This document shows positions 13,048 to 25,240 of a stretch of 64,000 bases of DNA, one piece after another. The first letter of the stretch is position 1, and the number at the start of each line of letters is the position of its first letter. The notes under the pieces are model-generated. The model saw only the letters and a program-made list of their open reading frames with translations. It was not told the DNA's origin and ran no database searches. A program made the translations under genes and the position numbers. The stretch comes from Lethocerus indicus (lineage: Eukaryota; Arthropoda; Insecta; Hemiptera; Belostomatidae). The stretch lies in NCBI GenBank assembly GCA_019843655.1, contig JACDQD010000005.1, positions 1,391,575 to 1,455,574 on the forward strand. Reading direction: 5' to 3'.

Positions 13048-13335
13048 TACCTATTTTTGGTCTGCTATGGGTTGGAATACCGTCGATTTCGCGTGTTTTT
13101 GTCTCCTCTCGCTGGACCGGTTTCGGCTGCTCGCCATCTTCAGTAGCGGTGTTTGTCACCATTGGCACTTTGGACAGTACAAGTGGCGGTGACAGTGGAC
13201 AGTGAGGATGCGCCGTGAAAAACATCCAAAGTGCCAACAGTGACTAACACCGCTACTGAAGACGGGGCGAGCAGCCGAAACAGGTCTAGACCAAACCAGC
13301 GAAAGGAGAGAGAAACACAACAAATCTACGGCTAT
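13048..13335. mobile_element. Foldback element, full copy
   Basis: Begins ATACCTATTTTTGGTCTGC, holds both arms around ACTTTGGACAGTACAAGTGG, and ends CAACAAATCTACGG. The two arms would pair over roughly 100 bases. I do not see a convincing target duplication. Confidence 0.78.
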
Positions 13336-13452
13336 CTGTAATAACATTTCTGTTACAAATACATTTGCTAGGCTATTATCCTTAAATTTATTACCGTTGG
13401 TCCCAATGAAATATATTTCAGTCTATAGAGTCTATATCTATGGTTTTTTATT

Positions 13453-13556
13453 AGACCGGTTTCGGATGCTCGCCATCTTCAGTAGCGGTGTCAGTCACTT
13501 TAGCACTTTGGATGTTTTTTGAGCATCCTCACTGCACTGTCACTGTCACATAACTT
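13453..13556. mobile_element. Foldback family, single-arm fragment
   Basis: One arm from AGACCGGTTTCGG to CACTGCACTGTCACTGTCAC, with the outer arm end missing. It lies about 120 bp after the full copy at 13048-13335 and in the same orientation as that copy's first arm. Confidence 0.75.
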
Positions 13557-13815
13557 GCTTGACAGTAAAAGTGCGTTTACGGTAAACAAAATCTACGGTA
13601 GATTATGCGTTTTAGGACCGTTAATTTATGTAGTCGATATACACATAACGTATGCGTTGTGGTTCTGTTCTGACACTGCAGATACTGCAGGTGGTTTATC
13701 GCACGACCGGATTAGTGATAACATTCTTAATACTAAAAGAAACTTTTCCTCCATTTTAATGTCAACCCTAAGGTATGGGCTAACAATCAAGATGACGATC
13801 CCTCTCTGTGGTATA

Positions 13816-13935
13816 GAAATACCTGTTTTTTGGTCTGCGAGGAGTCGTAATACCTATATTCTCCTCTCGCCGGTTAGGTCTTATGCCGAGACAGGTTTCG
13901 GCCGCTCGCCATCTTCAGTGCATCGTGAGTTACTT
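13816..13935. mobile_element. Foldback family, tail plus arm fragment
   Basis: Begins with the tail ATACCTGTTTTTTGGTCTGC, then a decayed arm through CCGCTCGCCATCTTCAGTG. It stops before the centre. Confidence 0.7.
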
Positions 13936-14587
13936 TTGCGCGTGGGATGCTTGTGGGGCGTGCAAACTAATACCCATTATCATATTTAATGATCCATATT
14001 TGACAGCAGTAGAACGCATAGACCCATTTTAAAGGTCTTCGAACGGTCCCAGAACAGTGTACTTTCTCCGTTTCGAACCGACAGTACTCGGTACGTACCG
14101 AAAGGCCTCCGGAATGTATCATTTACTCTCCAGGTGATTGTAAAATAGGTAACACACCGAGGTCGGTGAGGAAAAACCCTTTCGAAAGGCGAGACGGAAC
14201 GAAAAAAACACATAAACGCTAAATGATCTTTTCTAATTTGCGTCTATATATTCCTTACTCGGGATCATTAATTGGAGGCGTAACTGTAATATTTACGTTG
14301 GGCGTGTTTATATACGCGTGACACGTTACATTGTACGGTTGTAGAAACAGCCACATGGAGTACGTTGAAGCTATAAAAGTATCAAAAGGAATATTGTTTT
14401 TAGCTATATATTACTGTGGTTCGTCTATTTCTTTTCAACGGTTCTTTATAACATTTACATTTCTGGAATAACGTCAACGCTAGGTTGACGCGAGATCAGC
14501 GTTGTCCGGAAAATTTTCAACATTACTCTAATAAAATTGTCATAGAGAAATTATGAAATGGGCGTAACAATGAAATTGACTAGATTG

Positions 14588-14862
14588 GAATACCTTGGTC
14601 TTTTCCTAGACCGGTCTCGGGCCGAATTTTGACATAAAAACATTGCGGGTGGTGCCTAATACGTTACCATAAGTACCGTAAACACCATAATTATATGTAT
14701 TTATTTCTGTTAAATTTCTGTAGTAAGCACGGGGTTTTAATTTTAAACTCGAGATCTGTAAAACAGGACAGTACAAGTGAAATAGCAATTGATCCAGTGA
14801 TCGAATGGCGTCCCACGTGCCAAAGTGACTCACACGCTACTGAAGATGGAGATAGGCCGAAA
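14588..14862. mobile_element. Decayed foldback element
   Basis: Outer pieces remain: forward GGTCTTTTCCTAGACCGG near 14598 and, inverted, GGACAGTACAAGTGAAATAG followed by CTCACACGCTACTGAAGATGG near 14766-14848. The middle is unrelated or too diverged to align by eye. Confidence 0.5.
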
Positions 14863-14869
14863 CCGTAAT

Positions 14870-16630
14870 GACGTTAACATTTTTTTTTTAAATTCAAATT
14901 ATCGTTAAATCGAGATTTTCTCTTAAAAACGTCGCGTAAACGCGTTCGAAGGGTTCCAAGATTTGACCTCGCTCCAATGGCGACTGAGACGAACCATGAA
15001 TGGGACAATGGTCGCCGGCTTCGTCGGGGGAATTTGGAAAAGTAAGAATTAAAATTAAAATAAACACCGGGCAACTGTGATATGTTTAGCGGTCCTCGTT
15101 TGAATGTTTTAAAACATTGCTGAACACTGTTTCCAGCCTGCTCTTCATTATGCTTTTTTAATTACAGCTTTATATCTTGTGTTCGATCTAGACCTCTTTC
15201 GTTCTATAAAGTACATCTTTTTCCAAAAATCAAATTATTTTTCTAAAGCTTAGGATGTTTTTAACGTCGGTGAACGACACATTGTTCCCAGCTTACTCCA
15301 TATCATCATATTTAATGAATGGCAATATATCGTTAAAATTTTCTTTCGTTCGATCATGGGCGCGTCATTTCTAGCCTGCTAGTTGTTCGTTGTCCGATTA
15401 TTTAAAAAATTATAAAACATTTGGATTTTAACATCGAAAAACATTTGGCCCTCATCGCAGTCAGTACGTTATGCAGTCATCAGGGCCACGCCCTCAATTA
15501 AGGCTCTCGGCCGTGTGGGCTTCGGATTTGGTTGGATCTGGTGTAAAAAAGAACAGTGCACCGGAGGAAATGTTAAAGAAAATACAGACCGGACTTCGTA
15601 TCGCGGAATTCAGAAATATTATCAAAGATGTGTGTGGACTTTCGCCAAATATGTCTGGACTTTTTGTCTGGACTTGGGGCGAGAAATATTTTTATTTATT
15701 AAAATTTTGGTTTCGGCGTTTTACATTTTCCTTGCAAAAAAAACTCAAATTCACGAATCCAACCAAGGAACACGATCATACAACTTGTTTGGTACGAAAA
15801 ACTTGTACTCTCCGAATCTGTTTTTTAAAACACGCATGAGATGGCGCTTTTGGCTTCGATGTGGCCCAATTATACTGGAACTTCAATGTCACGCTTAATG
15901 AATTCCGAAATTAAATTTAAATTTAAAAATGTATATACTGTAACACAATGCCAATAAAAACAAATTTTCGGTAATTTGGCCAGGAACCAACAATGTAATA
16001 CCGCACGGTCGAACATCCATTCACAAACAGTCTTGTGGGAAAGTGGTCATTTCAGACGGACATTTCGGTAGATTAATTTCACAGAGAACGCAATAAAATG
16101 TCAAGAGAGAGAGAGAGAGAGTTCTAAAAATAATTTAAAAGAGCGGACCCTAAAAACGCTCGGTACCGAATGTCCTTAAAGAATATATAAATGCCAGGGC
16201 ATGTTCGATTATAGCGGTTCGGTTGTGGCGCGCAAGTTGTCTGTTCCGGGTCTGAATCACGACCGGTCTAGATTTTCATATTCATGGACAGTTGAGGCCG
16301 CCGCAGCCGCCGCCGCCGCCGCAGCCACAGCCAATGGGATCCTCGGTATACTCTGCCAAACGGAAATTTTCCTTTTTTCCCTCGCATAGGATTATAGTTA
16401 TAAGGATTGCAGTCGGACCACTTTCACGGTCCGCGCCAACAACAAATATCACATCGAGAGTCGTTTAATAACAGATGCGATACTGTTGAAATACGAAGCC
16501 GACAACGCCGGATTGTTCCTATAACTTTTAAATTTTTATCGCGCAAATTTTGAGCATTGTCCTGACACGATGAGGAAATTGTCCAGCCGACGGTGATGAC
16601 ACTTTTCCGACTCGTTTAAATCTCCGCGTT
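14870..16630. other. Unannotated stretch
   Basis: Two overlapping plus-strand ORFs of 122 and 127 codons (15471-15839 and 15515-15898) are open but unrecognised. Having two frames open at once argues for chance. Otherwise I see only the (AG)n and (GCC)n tracts. Confidence 0.4.
16296..16330. repeat. (GCC)n tract
   Basis: GCCGCCGCAGCCGCCGCC-type trinucleotide run in a short ORF (16201-16389) that would read it as polyalanine. An (AG)n tract lies nearby at about 16105-16121. The ORF has no other support. Confidence 0.8.
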
Positions 16631-16633
16631 TAA

Positions 16634-17194
16634 CCCGTTGAGTACCAAATTTTTTTTTCTGAAAATTTTCCATAAATTTTACTTATTATGATGCATTATT
16701 ATCAAATAGTACCTCGAAATATATTTTTTTAAAACCGGTTTGTCAAATATTTTGTTTTTTAAATCGAGTCCAGTTGGGGGATTAGGGCATTACAGGGTTG
16801 AACCAACTCTTTGCACCCCAAACGGGGATCACCAAAAAAACACCAAAAACTGCGCCAAAAAAAAATTAAAATAAAAATTTCTTTTAACAGCTTGACACAG
16901 TCAAATGTGTAACAGACAAAATGTAGAGAGCGAATTCACTGTAACATCCACTGCGAAGGTATACACAGAACTGAAAATGGAGGTGAATTTCTAATTTTCC
17001 TTATCTGAGACTTTTTGAAACTCACGCCTCAATCTTCTCCTTATCTAATGCTGGGAGTTGAAAGATAAAACCTTGGACAATGCAGTGTCATACTTACTGG
17101 TAGATAAGAAAAAACTTCCTGTAGACACATATGTCGTATCGGAAAAATTTAAAAATTAACTGATCCCCATTTGGGGCCTACGGTACTTAATGGG
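16634..17194. mobile_element. Possible old TTAA MITE (family 3)
   Basis: Left edge TTAACCCGTTGAGTACC (16630-16646). The right edge read inverted is TTAGCCCATTAAGTACC (17182-17198), so 14 of 17 bases match. An internal inverted pair CCCCAAACGGGGATCA / CCCCAAATGGGGATCA lies further in. No ORF. The decayed ends make this less certain than families 1, 2 and 4. Confidence 0.5.
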
Positions 17195-17196
17195 CT

Positions 17197-17330
17197 AAGC
17201 TGGGATAATGGACGGGTAAAGGAGAAATGAAATTTGAGAAAGCCGAGATTTCTCAATGACCTGGCTGGTATGTTGAGATCGAAAAATACCCCACGTAGTG
17301 ATAATATGTCATCTATTTTTCTTTGTATAC
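17197..17330 (-). mobile_element. LINE fragment (3' end)
   Basis: The plus-strand text GGGATAATGGACGGGTAAAG parallels GGGATAATGGATGGGTAAGA at 20274, and the following bases match weakly. It abuts the right edge of the possible TTAA MITE at 16634-17194. Confidence 0.5.
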
Positions 17331-18205
17331 GCGCAGTGTAATCAGAAAAATACATCTCATAAACTTGCGCCCGGATGTAACTGCGCAATATCTGCTCAGC
17401 GATGTTGTGTCAGTTCAGCTCAAATCAGACATCCTTAACATGCAGGGAAATACGATAGATAATCAATAAAGCGTTCCTCCCAATCGTTTGTTGTTTTATA
17501 TCGTATTTTTAAAAAATGGATTTGCAATTTTACCGATGGATGTGCCGTTTGACAGCGGGCGTAAACGGACATTTCAACCGAGATAATTACGCCCCATTAG
17601 CCCCGTTCTATATTTGAAACGAGCAATTATAATTGGAAGATAATCAAACCGGGTATTATAATTGCGTTGCATAAACAGGAATAAAAAAGAGAATAATGCT
17701 CTATAGCCGGGCATTAATGAGAGATCGCCGGTTGGAGTTATTGTATAAAAAGCTTTTTTCCATAAACGTTTTTTTTCTCTCTTCCCAGCGACCTTCGTCC
17801 CTCAAATCTGCCTCGTTTACGAGTTTCGGGTTTCGGCAAAGCGATGGTGTATCGGCCGAAAGCGCGCCGATTCACCGGGAGTCGAGAGCCGGAGTTGGAA
17901 CGGTTCCAAAACGGCGGGGAAATAACACTGCATATTTTGCATAATTTTCATTATTTCTATGCTCTTTTTCTATGGCACGAGCGTACGTCTTGTCCCGCTC
18001 AATGTACCGGATATCGCGGCACAATATCCTGGACGTATTAAGTGTTTTATGAGACGACGTGTTTCAACCGACTGTCGGATATTTTGCAATTGTAATCCTT
18101 TCGAACTTTGTAACTACCAGGTTGGAGCGAAACTCTACACACCAAGTTTAATTTTCTGCCCTAAAACTTCGTAGGGAATATATAATATTTAACTTTTTAT
18201 TATTG

Positions 18206-18336
18206 CGATACTAAAACCGACATGGACATAGTCTATAGAGCTATGGGGTTCCACCGAGACATCCGACATCGCTCTCATCCAGAGATTCAAGTCAAAAGTC
18301 CTTCGTACCATCCTTAATGATAATACATCTAGATTT
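18206..18336 (+). mobile_element. LINE fragment, same family as 20251-20583
   Basis: The plus strand encodes LKPTWT, stop, SIELWGSTETSDIALIQRF and KSKVLRTILND, matching the same post-RT segment. One stop codon interrupts it. Confidence 0.75.
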
Positions 18337-19223
18337 TAAAACCCGGGATAAAAGTTTCGGATTACCCGCGTTTTCGACTTTCGAAGTTCAAGCTGAAAGA
18401 CCGTCCCTAATTGTCGGGTGTTCTAGTTAAAAAATTTTATGTTAACCGAGAAAATAATGAATAATAAGTAAATTCCAGGTTCATTCTTCGAGCGGAACCT
18501 GTTCGCGCACCCGAGGACTTGTGTCCGACGTGTGTGACTCATACTCGGGGGTTGGCATTTTCGTGTCCTTGCAAGTTATCCTGTTCGTTCTCCGACTTAT
18601 ATTGAACAGCGCGACGCCCCACAGAACCATTTACTCTACGCGTCATCGAACTGTCGACAAAAGTCCTCTGTTAAATATTGAAAATAAAAATCGCTCGGGC
18701 ACAAACGGGGTATTTCCGGCCACCGTAATGTCACGAGAACGCGGTTCGGGAGATAATAATTTCTATAATTCTTGTAATCGATCCAAAACTCTTTTGTCCA
18801 ATAAAACGCGAGGTTTTTCGAAATTTACGGTTGTATTTTATTTTAATTGAAGGTAATATATTGTTGCGATTTTCTGTGATCGATTTTGTTCAAAATCCGG
18901 TAAAAAGCAAGGTTTTTCAAAAATCCGGTTTTTTTTTAAAGCTTCGGGCGTTTTCAACATTGCTGAACAAAATACTGTTTCCTTAATACTGGAAGTAATT
19001 TTTTTGATATTTTAAATGTCTTTTCTCGTATTTTATTCCACGGCGTCTATTAAGAATAAAAGTGACTGTTCGGTGGTAAGCACGTGTTTTTGAATTATCA
19101 ACTAAAACTGAATTTCTTTTTATGTTGTTGGAAAAAAAAATTAGTTATCGTGTATAAGGCTCGATATATCACGGACGGAATAGTAAAAACTAAGTAATTT
19201 TTTTCCCTTCCGAATATTATTAA

Positions 19224-19410
19224 CCCTCTGTGGGCCGAATTTTTATTTTGAAACCAAAAAAATTGGAGGAACGAAAAATCAGCAATTATAAACCTGTATA
19301 TGGGCATGAAAAAAAAAATTGATATTGTTATTGGTTGTTCTCTCGACAAGGTTATAGGATTAAGACTTATCCTCCGCCTCACGAAAAAAGCTATAATTAT
19401 AGTGGGGGTA
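19224..19410. mobile_element. piggyBac-type MITE (family 1), right end missing
   Basis: Starts after TTAA (19220-19223) with CCCTCTGTGGGCC and follows the family through TTATAGGATTAAGA and AAAGCTATAATTAT. It then diverges just before an (AT)n tract at 19435-19474, so the right terminal repeat is lost. Confidence 0.8.
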
Positions 19411-19427
19411 AGTTCTTTTATTCTTTC

Positions 19428-19434
<7 letters not shown>

Positions 19435-19474
<40 letters not shown>
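19435..19474. repeat. (AT)n microsatellite
   Basis: About 20 AT units directly after the truncated TTAA MITE. It is followed by a short foldback-family scrap (about 19482-19512). Confidence 0.9.
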
Positions 19475-19478
<4 letters not shown>

Positions 19479-20250
19479 CGACCGTAGATTTCGCGTTCTT
19501 CTGTCTCCTATGGACAATACGCCGATTTAACGGGCGGTGAAAATCAGACTTTCCCGAAAATTTCGTGAAAAACAAACCACTAAAATATAAATATTAAATC
19601 GCCCGCCAAAACTATAAATATTAAATCGGCAGTGACAACGCGGAGGTATTATAATTATAATAATTATTATTATAAACACATAAAATCAAGACTATTTGAA
19701 CATTTCATTCGACTTTGGCTTAGGTTTTGGCTGGCGAGCTACCGATCGTACTATTTATATAGAGCCGCACGCTCGCCGTGTTCGTCGTTGGCACAACATC
19801 CGATTGTACCGGACAACAACACTGTTGTTTGCGTCATCCCTATGACAATAAACGATGCAATGTATACAGTAAAAACTTTTGTGAACGTAACCACGAACAC
19901 CAATCCACCAATTGGTGACCACGTAACCATTTGGTGTGATTCAATCATTTTATAGCGTTTATTTGTTTTATCGAATCGAACATATTTCGAAAAATTGTTC
20001 GAAAAACGTCTCCTCTTTTCTATACAACGTCATTGATTATCTCTTCACAATTAGAGTTCCGGTTAGATATGGTCAAATTTAGTAAGAGGTTCCAGTAAAA
20101 CTGTTTTAAGGGTTTTAAATAGTTAAGGGTTAAAACAGTGTTGGGTAACCTTTTTATTTTGTACAATCAACATGAATGTTATAAGTACAAGTGCCGATTT
20201 TTTTCACATGCCTTTCGTGATAAAACGAAACCATCCAAAGATGGCACTTT

Positions 20251-20583
20251 TCACACAAGACGCGGGGGGGGGGGATAATGGATGGGTAAGAGAGGAAACT
20301 GGATGAACGATTGGATTAGGATGAGGAGAAAGGCGGGAGTGGAACTTCGGGAACCGGGATTTTTCGACTTGGTCGACTGTCGGGGTATGTTGAGGTCGTG
20401 GTGGATTGTGTGGTTAGAAACATACCCTGGGGGAGCATTAAGGATGGTACTAAGGACTTTTGACTGAAATCTCTGGATGCGAGCGATGTTGGATGTCTTG
20501 ATGGAACCCCATAGCTCTATACCGTATGTCCGTGTCGGTTTAAGTATCGCTTTGTATATTGTCAGTCTGTTACTTGAGGTCAA
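20251..20583 (-). mobile_element. Non-LTR retrotransposon, 3' end of reverse transcriptase ORF
   Basis: The minus-strand ORF reads LTIYKAILKPTRTYGIELWG, then NIARIQRFQSKVLSTILNAP and VSNHTIHHDLNIP. This is the conserved region after the reverse transcriptase in jockey/I-like LINEs (usual pattern IYKAILKP-W-YGIQLWG, IQRFQSK-LR-I-NAPWYVSN). The catalytic part upstream is absent and no start is expected. Related scraps lie at 17200, 18206 and 34593. Confidence 0.85.
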
Positions 20584-21889
20584 TTTTTATGTCCGTTTTA
20601 GTAATGGCCATAAGTTCAAATTTTCTGTTTTATTCGATTCTTTTGAGTCGGGTACGGGGATTTGTGTTTCAGAAGCGTAGATGGAATATTTTCTCCCCTG
20701 TTTATCAACGGCCATACAAATGCAAGTATGATTATACAAACATAAATAAGTGTAGAAACAGCGCTTAAGTGCTTAAGACGCTTTGACAGAACTTCGAAGT
20801 GATAACTTTCACCGAGACGTGTACATACATCCATCTAACGTCCAATATATTTTCGCTGGACTTGAAAAAAAAATAATAAAAGCGCCAGTAAATAAATTAA
20901 TTCTTTATTCGCAGCTCTTGGAATTTATAAACTTGCGTAAACAAGTTGCCGTGCCAAATGTATTCCTAATAAGGTCTGCCGTATGACCTATGTTTAAGTG
21001 CCACAACGGGCAGGATAATAGCGCTATTCCATTGATACGGCGTCGGCTTCGCTTTCGTCGTATATATTTCAATGGACAGTTTTCTTTCATTGAGAAAATT
21101 CTATTTGAGAAAATCCGCCTCAAATTGTCGTCGAATAAACAAGTGAAATTAACGAAAACTCATCAACTTTTTTCTTCAATAAATTGTCTACGATCGTTGC
21201 GATTCACCGGTTCAATCTGGATCAAAAAAAAAAATTCATTTGAATACCATCACGCGATCTTCAGTTTCCTAGACCGGTTTCTGCTTCCCGCCGTCTTCAG
21301 TTTGCCGAATGCAAAAAATCATAATCATAGGCATCGGTTAATTAATAATCTTCTTCAAGTTTTAAAAGACATATTTCATTTCAGAATTTTTACTCGATGC
21401 GGTGAAAAATTAATTTTGGAAAACGTCCAATACGGTCGAATTTCATTCACCGAGTTGGACGCCGTCGACCGTTTCGACCGAATCTGAATTAACCGACCGA
21501 ATTAATTAATGAAATATATATATTTTATGTTTTATATTTCAGGTTGGAGTAAAAAAAAAAACTTCCTGGAAACCGGTCGGACCAAAAATTTGTGGCACAG
21601 CAGAGTCATTACTCAAGATTACGACTGCACCGTATCTCGGTCATAATTGTGATTCGGCACAAATAAGCCGATTAAATTCAGAGGTAAATAAACAGGATAT
21701 TTACATATATATATATATATTGCATATTTAAACGCATTCCGTAAGGCTTCAAACGTAATAAACACCGGCTAAGTTCCTGTAGGATCGCGTGATACTGTGG
21801 GAAGAACCTCGGTTGGAACGGGTTGAACCCCTGCTATTCGGGGATTGTTCCTGTTTTCGGAAACTACAGTGTAACGGGTTTTGCCCTTT

Positions 21890-22030
21890 AGATTTGTGTT
21901 TCTCTCTCCTCTCGCCGGTTCGGTCTTTTGCTAGACCGGTTTCGGCCGCTCGCCATCTTCAGTAGCGGTGTTAGTCACTTTTGGCATGTTTTTTAGGGCA
22001 TCCTCACTGCACTGTCACTGTGTCACTTGT
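21890..22030. mobile_element. Foldback family, single-arm copy
   Basis: 141-bp copy holding one arm only, from AGATTTGTGTTTC to CACTGTGTCACTTGT, with the family blocks GGTCTTTTGCTAGACCGG and CATCTTCAGTAGCGGTG. It is flanked by ACGGGTTTTGCCCTTT (21874-21889) and ACTGGTTTTGCCCTTT (22031-22046), a 16-bp duplication with one mismatch. A single arm can thus move on its own. Confidence 0.88.
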
Positions 22031-22126
22031 ACTGGTTTTGCCCTTTCCTTCCGTCGCCCTCGTGCAGTTTCAATCATCAGGATCCGACAATTGATCTTCG
22101 GTTAAATATTAACCATACTCCAATCA

Positions 22127-22289
22127 TCTTGAGGAGTTCCTCAAGAGGGGCATCGAAAATTTGCCGGAAAAGTGGCAGAGGGATGTCGATAATATCGGTG
22201 AATATATAGTAGATTAATAATTAAAGTTTCTTTTTTAGCAAAATAAAATTAATTCCAAAGTCAATATGTTGATTACTTTTGGGTACCCC
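22127..22289 (+). mobile_element. Mariner 3' fragment
   Basis: Near-identical to the right three quarters of the miniature mariner at 33426-33629, including the transposase tail (NLPEKWQ, VDNIGEYIVD, stop) and the right end TGTTGATTACTTTTGGG. The left terminal repeat is missing. It lies 80 bp after the single-arm foldback copy. Confidence 0.78.
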
Positions 22290-22768
22290 GTATACGTTTA
22301 ATCCGGTTAAAACGCCAAATGTGGATTATTGAAAAATCTATTAAATGTATTCGATAAATGTGATATTGGGAAGGACGGCCGTTGAGGAAATTGGTCAGTG
22401 GTGGTTCGCCTTTAGCAGTGGGAATTCGCATTCAGGGTCGTGAACGCACCTGTGAGTCACAATTTTACATAATTATTAAATTTATAACGGCAATCGGAGT
22501 ATCGGACTAAGTAATAATTTTTTCCACCCTTTTACCGTTACTCAGAATTGAGAGCAATCAATGTGTTACTGGGAATATCAAATTGGATCCCGGTAATGGA
22601 CTATATGTAATTTCCGCCCATTAACTACAGGAATAACCCCCAACTATGACATTGTTTAACGAGAACCTTATATTGCGGTGTTTCTGTGCACTGAGAAAAA
22701 TTTGTGAAAAAATAGTGAATCAGTGAAAAAAATTTGAGGTAATGGCGAGGTAAATAAGTGAGGTAATG

Positions 22769-23034
22769 CCGTAGGCTTGTGGTGTTTGTCTCCTCTCGCC
22801 GGTTTGGTCTTTTGCTAGACCGGTTTCGGCTGCTAGCCCCGTCTTCAGTAGCGGTGTTAGTCACTGTCGGTACTTTGGACAGTACAAGTGACAGTGACAG
22901 TGGGCAGTGAGGATGCACGAAAAACATCCAAAGTGCCAACAGTGCTACTGAAGATGGGGCGAGCAGCCGAAACCGGTCTAGCAAAAGACCAAACCGGTAT
23001 TCCAACCCCTCGCAGACTACAAAACAGGTGTGTT
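22769..23034. mobile_element. Foldback element, full copy (reverse orientation)
   Basis: 266 bp. It starts CCGTAGGCTTGTGG, folds back after the ACTTTGGACAGTAC centre, and ends with the one-sided tail CTACAAAACAGGTGTGTTA. It is flanked by AAATAAGTGAGGTAATG (22752-22768) and AAACAAGTGAGGTAATG (23035-23051), 17 bp with one mismatch. The boundary A may belong to either side, giving 16-17. Confidence 0.9.
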
Positions 23035-23774
23035 AAACAAGTGAGGTAATGTTTTTCCAAAGATCTATCGAAAACAGCATCAATCGCGGTACCAAATCAT
23101 GTAGTTGGACATGTTTCTATCGCTAATCGGATAATTCTTGAGCTTGAGGTTGCGCGAAGTTGGCGTTGAAGTCACCGCTCAAAAACCGGACTTTTTTAAG
23201 TAGTGCGGTATTGTTGAAATAAACGTTGTTGTGTGTCCGGCATTGTCCGCTTCGTTCGGGCATTGTTCATCGCCAATATAGTATTCATATATCGGCGCTA
23301 CTGCACAAAATAATGATTATAAGTAGTAATATACATGCGTATACAAATAGATACACGTTCAAAATTATTGTGTATAAAATGTAACCTAGGGTGTATTGGT
23401 GGATTTTTGGCAGATTGGTAGAAGTAGATTTGTGATAAAATTAAATAATAAACGCCTAAAGCAATACAAGTATTAGGGACTGGGAACACCATTGAGGAGG
23501 GTGATTGTGTCCCTAGCTCTCTGAAATATGCAAACCCGCGTTACAGGCGTGTATGGCGTATTAGCAGATACGAAATATTCGATTGATCAATGCAGTTTTT
23601 TACGTTGATTATTTATAGATCGTAAACAAGAGGGACGTGGGGGATATTATTTTTTGAATAAATATATATATACTGTCTTTAACTTATCTTAATAATACAT
23701 TTTTGTTTACCTCAATAGCGCCTTCATTGAGATCCAGATAAACGCCGTACAGTAGGAAAAGTGTGTTGGGTGAG

Positions 23775-23964
23775 TAACATAGATTTCGTGTGTTTCTCTC
23801 TCCTCTCGCTGGCTTGGTCTTTTGCTGAAGCCACACCGCTACTGAAGACGGGGCGAGCGGCCGCAAAACCGGTCTGGCAAAAGACCGAACCGGCGAGAGG
23901 AGAGACAGAAACACACGAAATCTACGGTATTCCAACCCCTCGCAGACCAGAAAACAGTTATGTT
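23775..23964. mobile_element. Foldback element with shortened arms
   Basis: 190-bp internally shortened copy: the arm runs only to GGTCTTTTGCT, then jumps to the inverted arm (ACACCGCTACTGAAGACGG) and ends with the tail ACAGTTATGTTA. It is flanked by AAAGTGTGTTGGGTGAG (23758-23774) and AAACTGTGTCGGGTGAG (23965-23981), 17 bp with two mismatches. Confidence 0.87.
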
Positions 23965-24018
23965 AAACTGTGTCGGGTGAGGTTTTCTGTCGGGAATTTT
24001 TATGTGCTGCATTGTGTG

Positions 24019-24043
24019 CATTATTATTATTATTATTATTATG
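24019..24043. repeat. (ATT)n microsatellite
   Basis: Eight ATT/TTA units shortly after the shortened foldback element. A similar run lies at about 50811-50827 in RTF1 intron 5. Confidence 0.85.
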
Positions 24044-25205
24044 TGAAAAAGGGAAAAACCCTTCCAATAGAGCCCATTCGGGTGGCTACCAAAGACAGGA
24101 AAAATCCCGTACCAACCGGATAATCTTCCCACAACATCACGCGATCTTACTGAAGCCAGTCAGTGACAATTCAAGTTCTGGTTGCTCTGAAACCTTCGCT
24201 CATCCATTCTTATTATGCTCGAAGATTGTGAAACTAGGTTTTATACTCCCGATTAAATATTCCTGTTATTCTGGAATATATATTCACAAAGTGCAGTTCG
24301 ACGGGAATTGGTTGAGGCGTGGGACGAGCCGTTGAGATACCGCCGGCCGGCCAACGTGGGCGTAACCGTTTCCTGCCTTTAAGTTTAACGACCTTTAAAA
24401 TTTCTTGTTTTTATTTTGATTCCGTTTTGTGCACTTTTTTGTCAATAGATCCTGTCTGTTTTTTTGCTCAGAACATCCGGCGCTGAGGCCCAACGCAAAG
24501 CGAGACCTTTCCCAACTGTCAATCCCCTGGCTCACGGTGAGTTGCACTTTGCACTTTGAGTTTTAGTTCCACAGTAATACTGTAAATAACGTAGATGCGC
24601 CGTCTTCAGTAGCATCCGATGAACCGACCGGTAGGATTCTGTTCTGTAATAACCACAATTCAAAATAGATCCGCGATAATTAAGGGAAAAATAAATGTTG
24701 GTGAAAAAAATATAAATTTATATGAGTAGCCTGCCAGTATCAACAAGAAAATGAAATTCAACAAATTTTTCCGGCGTTAACAAATTGCCGAACTCGGATT
24801 AAGGATTGACCATACCAATACATTTGTGCCCCAGCCGCCCTTTCTTTTTAAGTAAGATATCAAACAGAGTAAAGAACGAATAAGAACAATCTGTAATGGT
24901 GTCTCACTCTTCCTGAATGCACCTCGGTTCACCCGCATTCGTCGATTCATCTAATCTCCGACTGAATCCAATACCATGTCATTCGATCCTATACCATTTG
25001 TACAGTCAGCGGGTTTAAAATATTTTTATTTTAAAGTTATAATTTAATATTACAAGAATAATATCATTCAGTCAGATGAAATCGTTCTTCGCGATGTTTA
25101 TTCTTAAGTAATTGGCTGGCTCAAAACTTTTAGGTCAGGAATTGTGTCGGGTAAAAGTAAAACGGTTGTAAAAAAGGAAGTCCCAAGATTTACATAAGTT
25201 AGGAG

Positions 25206-25211
25206 TTTATT
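25206..25211 (-). terminator. Polyadenylation signal of gene B
   Basis: AATAAA on the minus strand, about 100 bases after the stop codon and just beyond the hairpin. A canonical signal in the expected position. Confidence 0.6.
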
Positions 25212-25240
25212 GCTGGAAGGTAGCAGTAGCGAAAACACAG

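Larger units (their letters stand above)
17400..21870. other. Repeat-poor to repeat-scrap desert
   Basis: Apart from the LINE fragments, the truncated TTAA MITE and the (AT)n tract, I see nothing. The 165-codon plus ORF at 20990-21487 includes a foldback scrap (21268-21302) and has no recognisable domain, so I do not call it. Confidence 0.4.
22290..25200. other. Intergenic, foldback-containing
   Basis: Outside the two foldback copies and (ATT)n there is no recognisable gene. 24049-24120 resembles 34795-34865 (CCCTTCCA-T-GA-CCC and GGAAAAA-CCCG), perhaps a low-copy repeat. A foldback scrap GCCGTCTTCAGTAGCATC lies at 24600. Confidence 0.4.

Noticed and set aside
13519..13989. 156-codon plus-strand ORF
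   Set aside because: It begins inside one foldback arm and ends beyond another, with no recognisable domain.
20990..21487. 165-codon plus-strand ORF
   Set aside because: Contains a foldback scrap, has biased composition and no recognisable motif or promoter.
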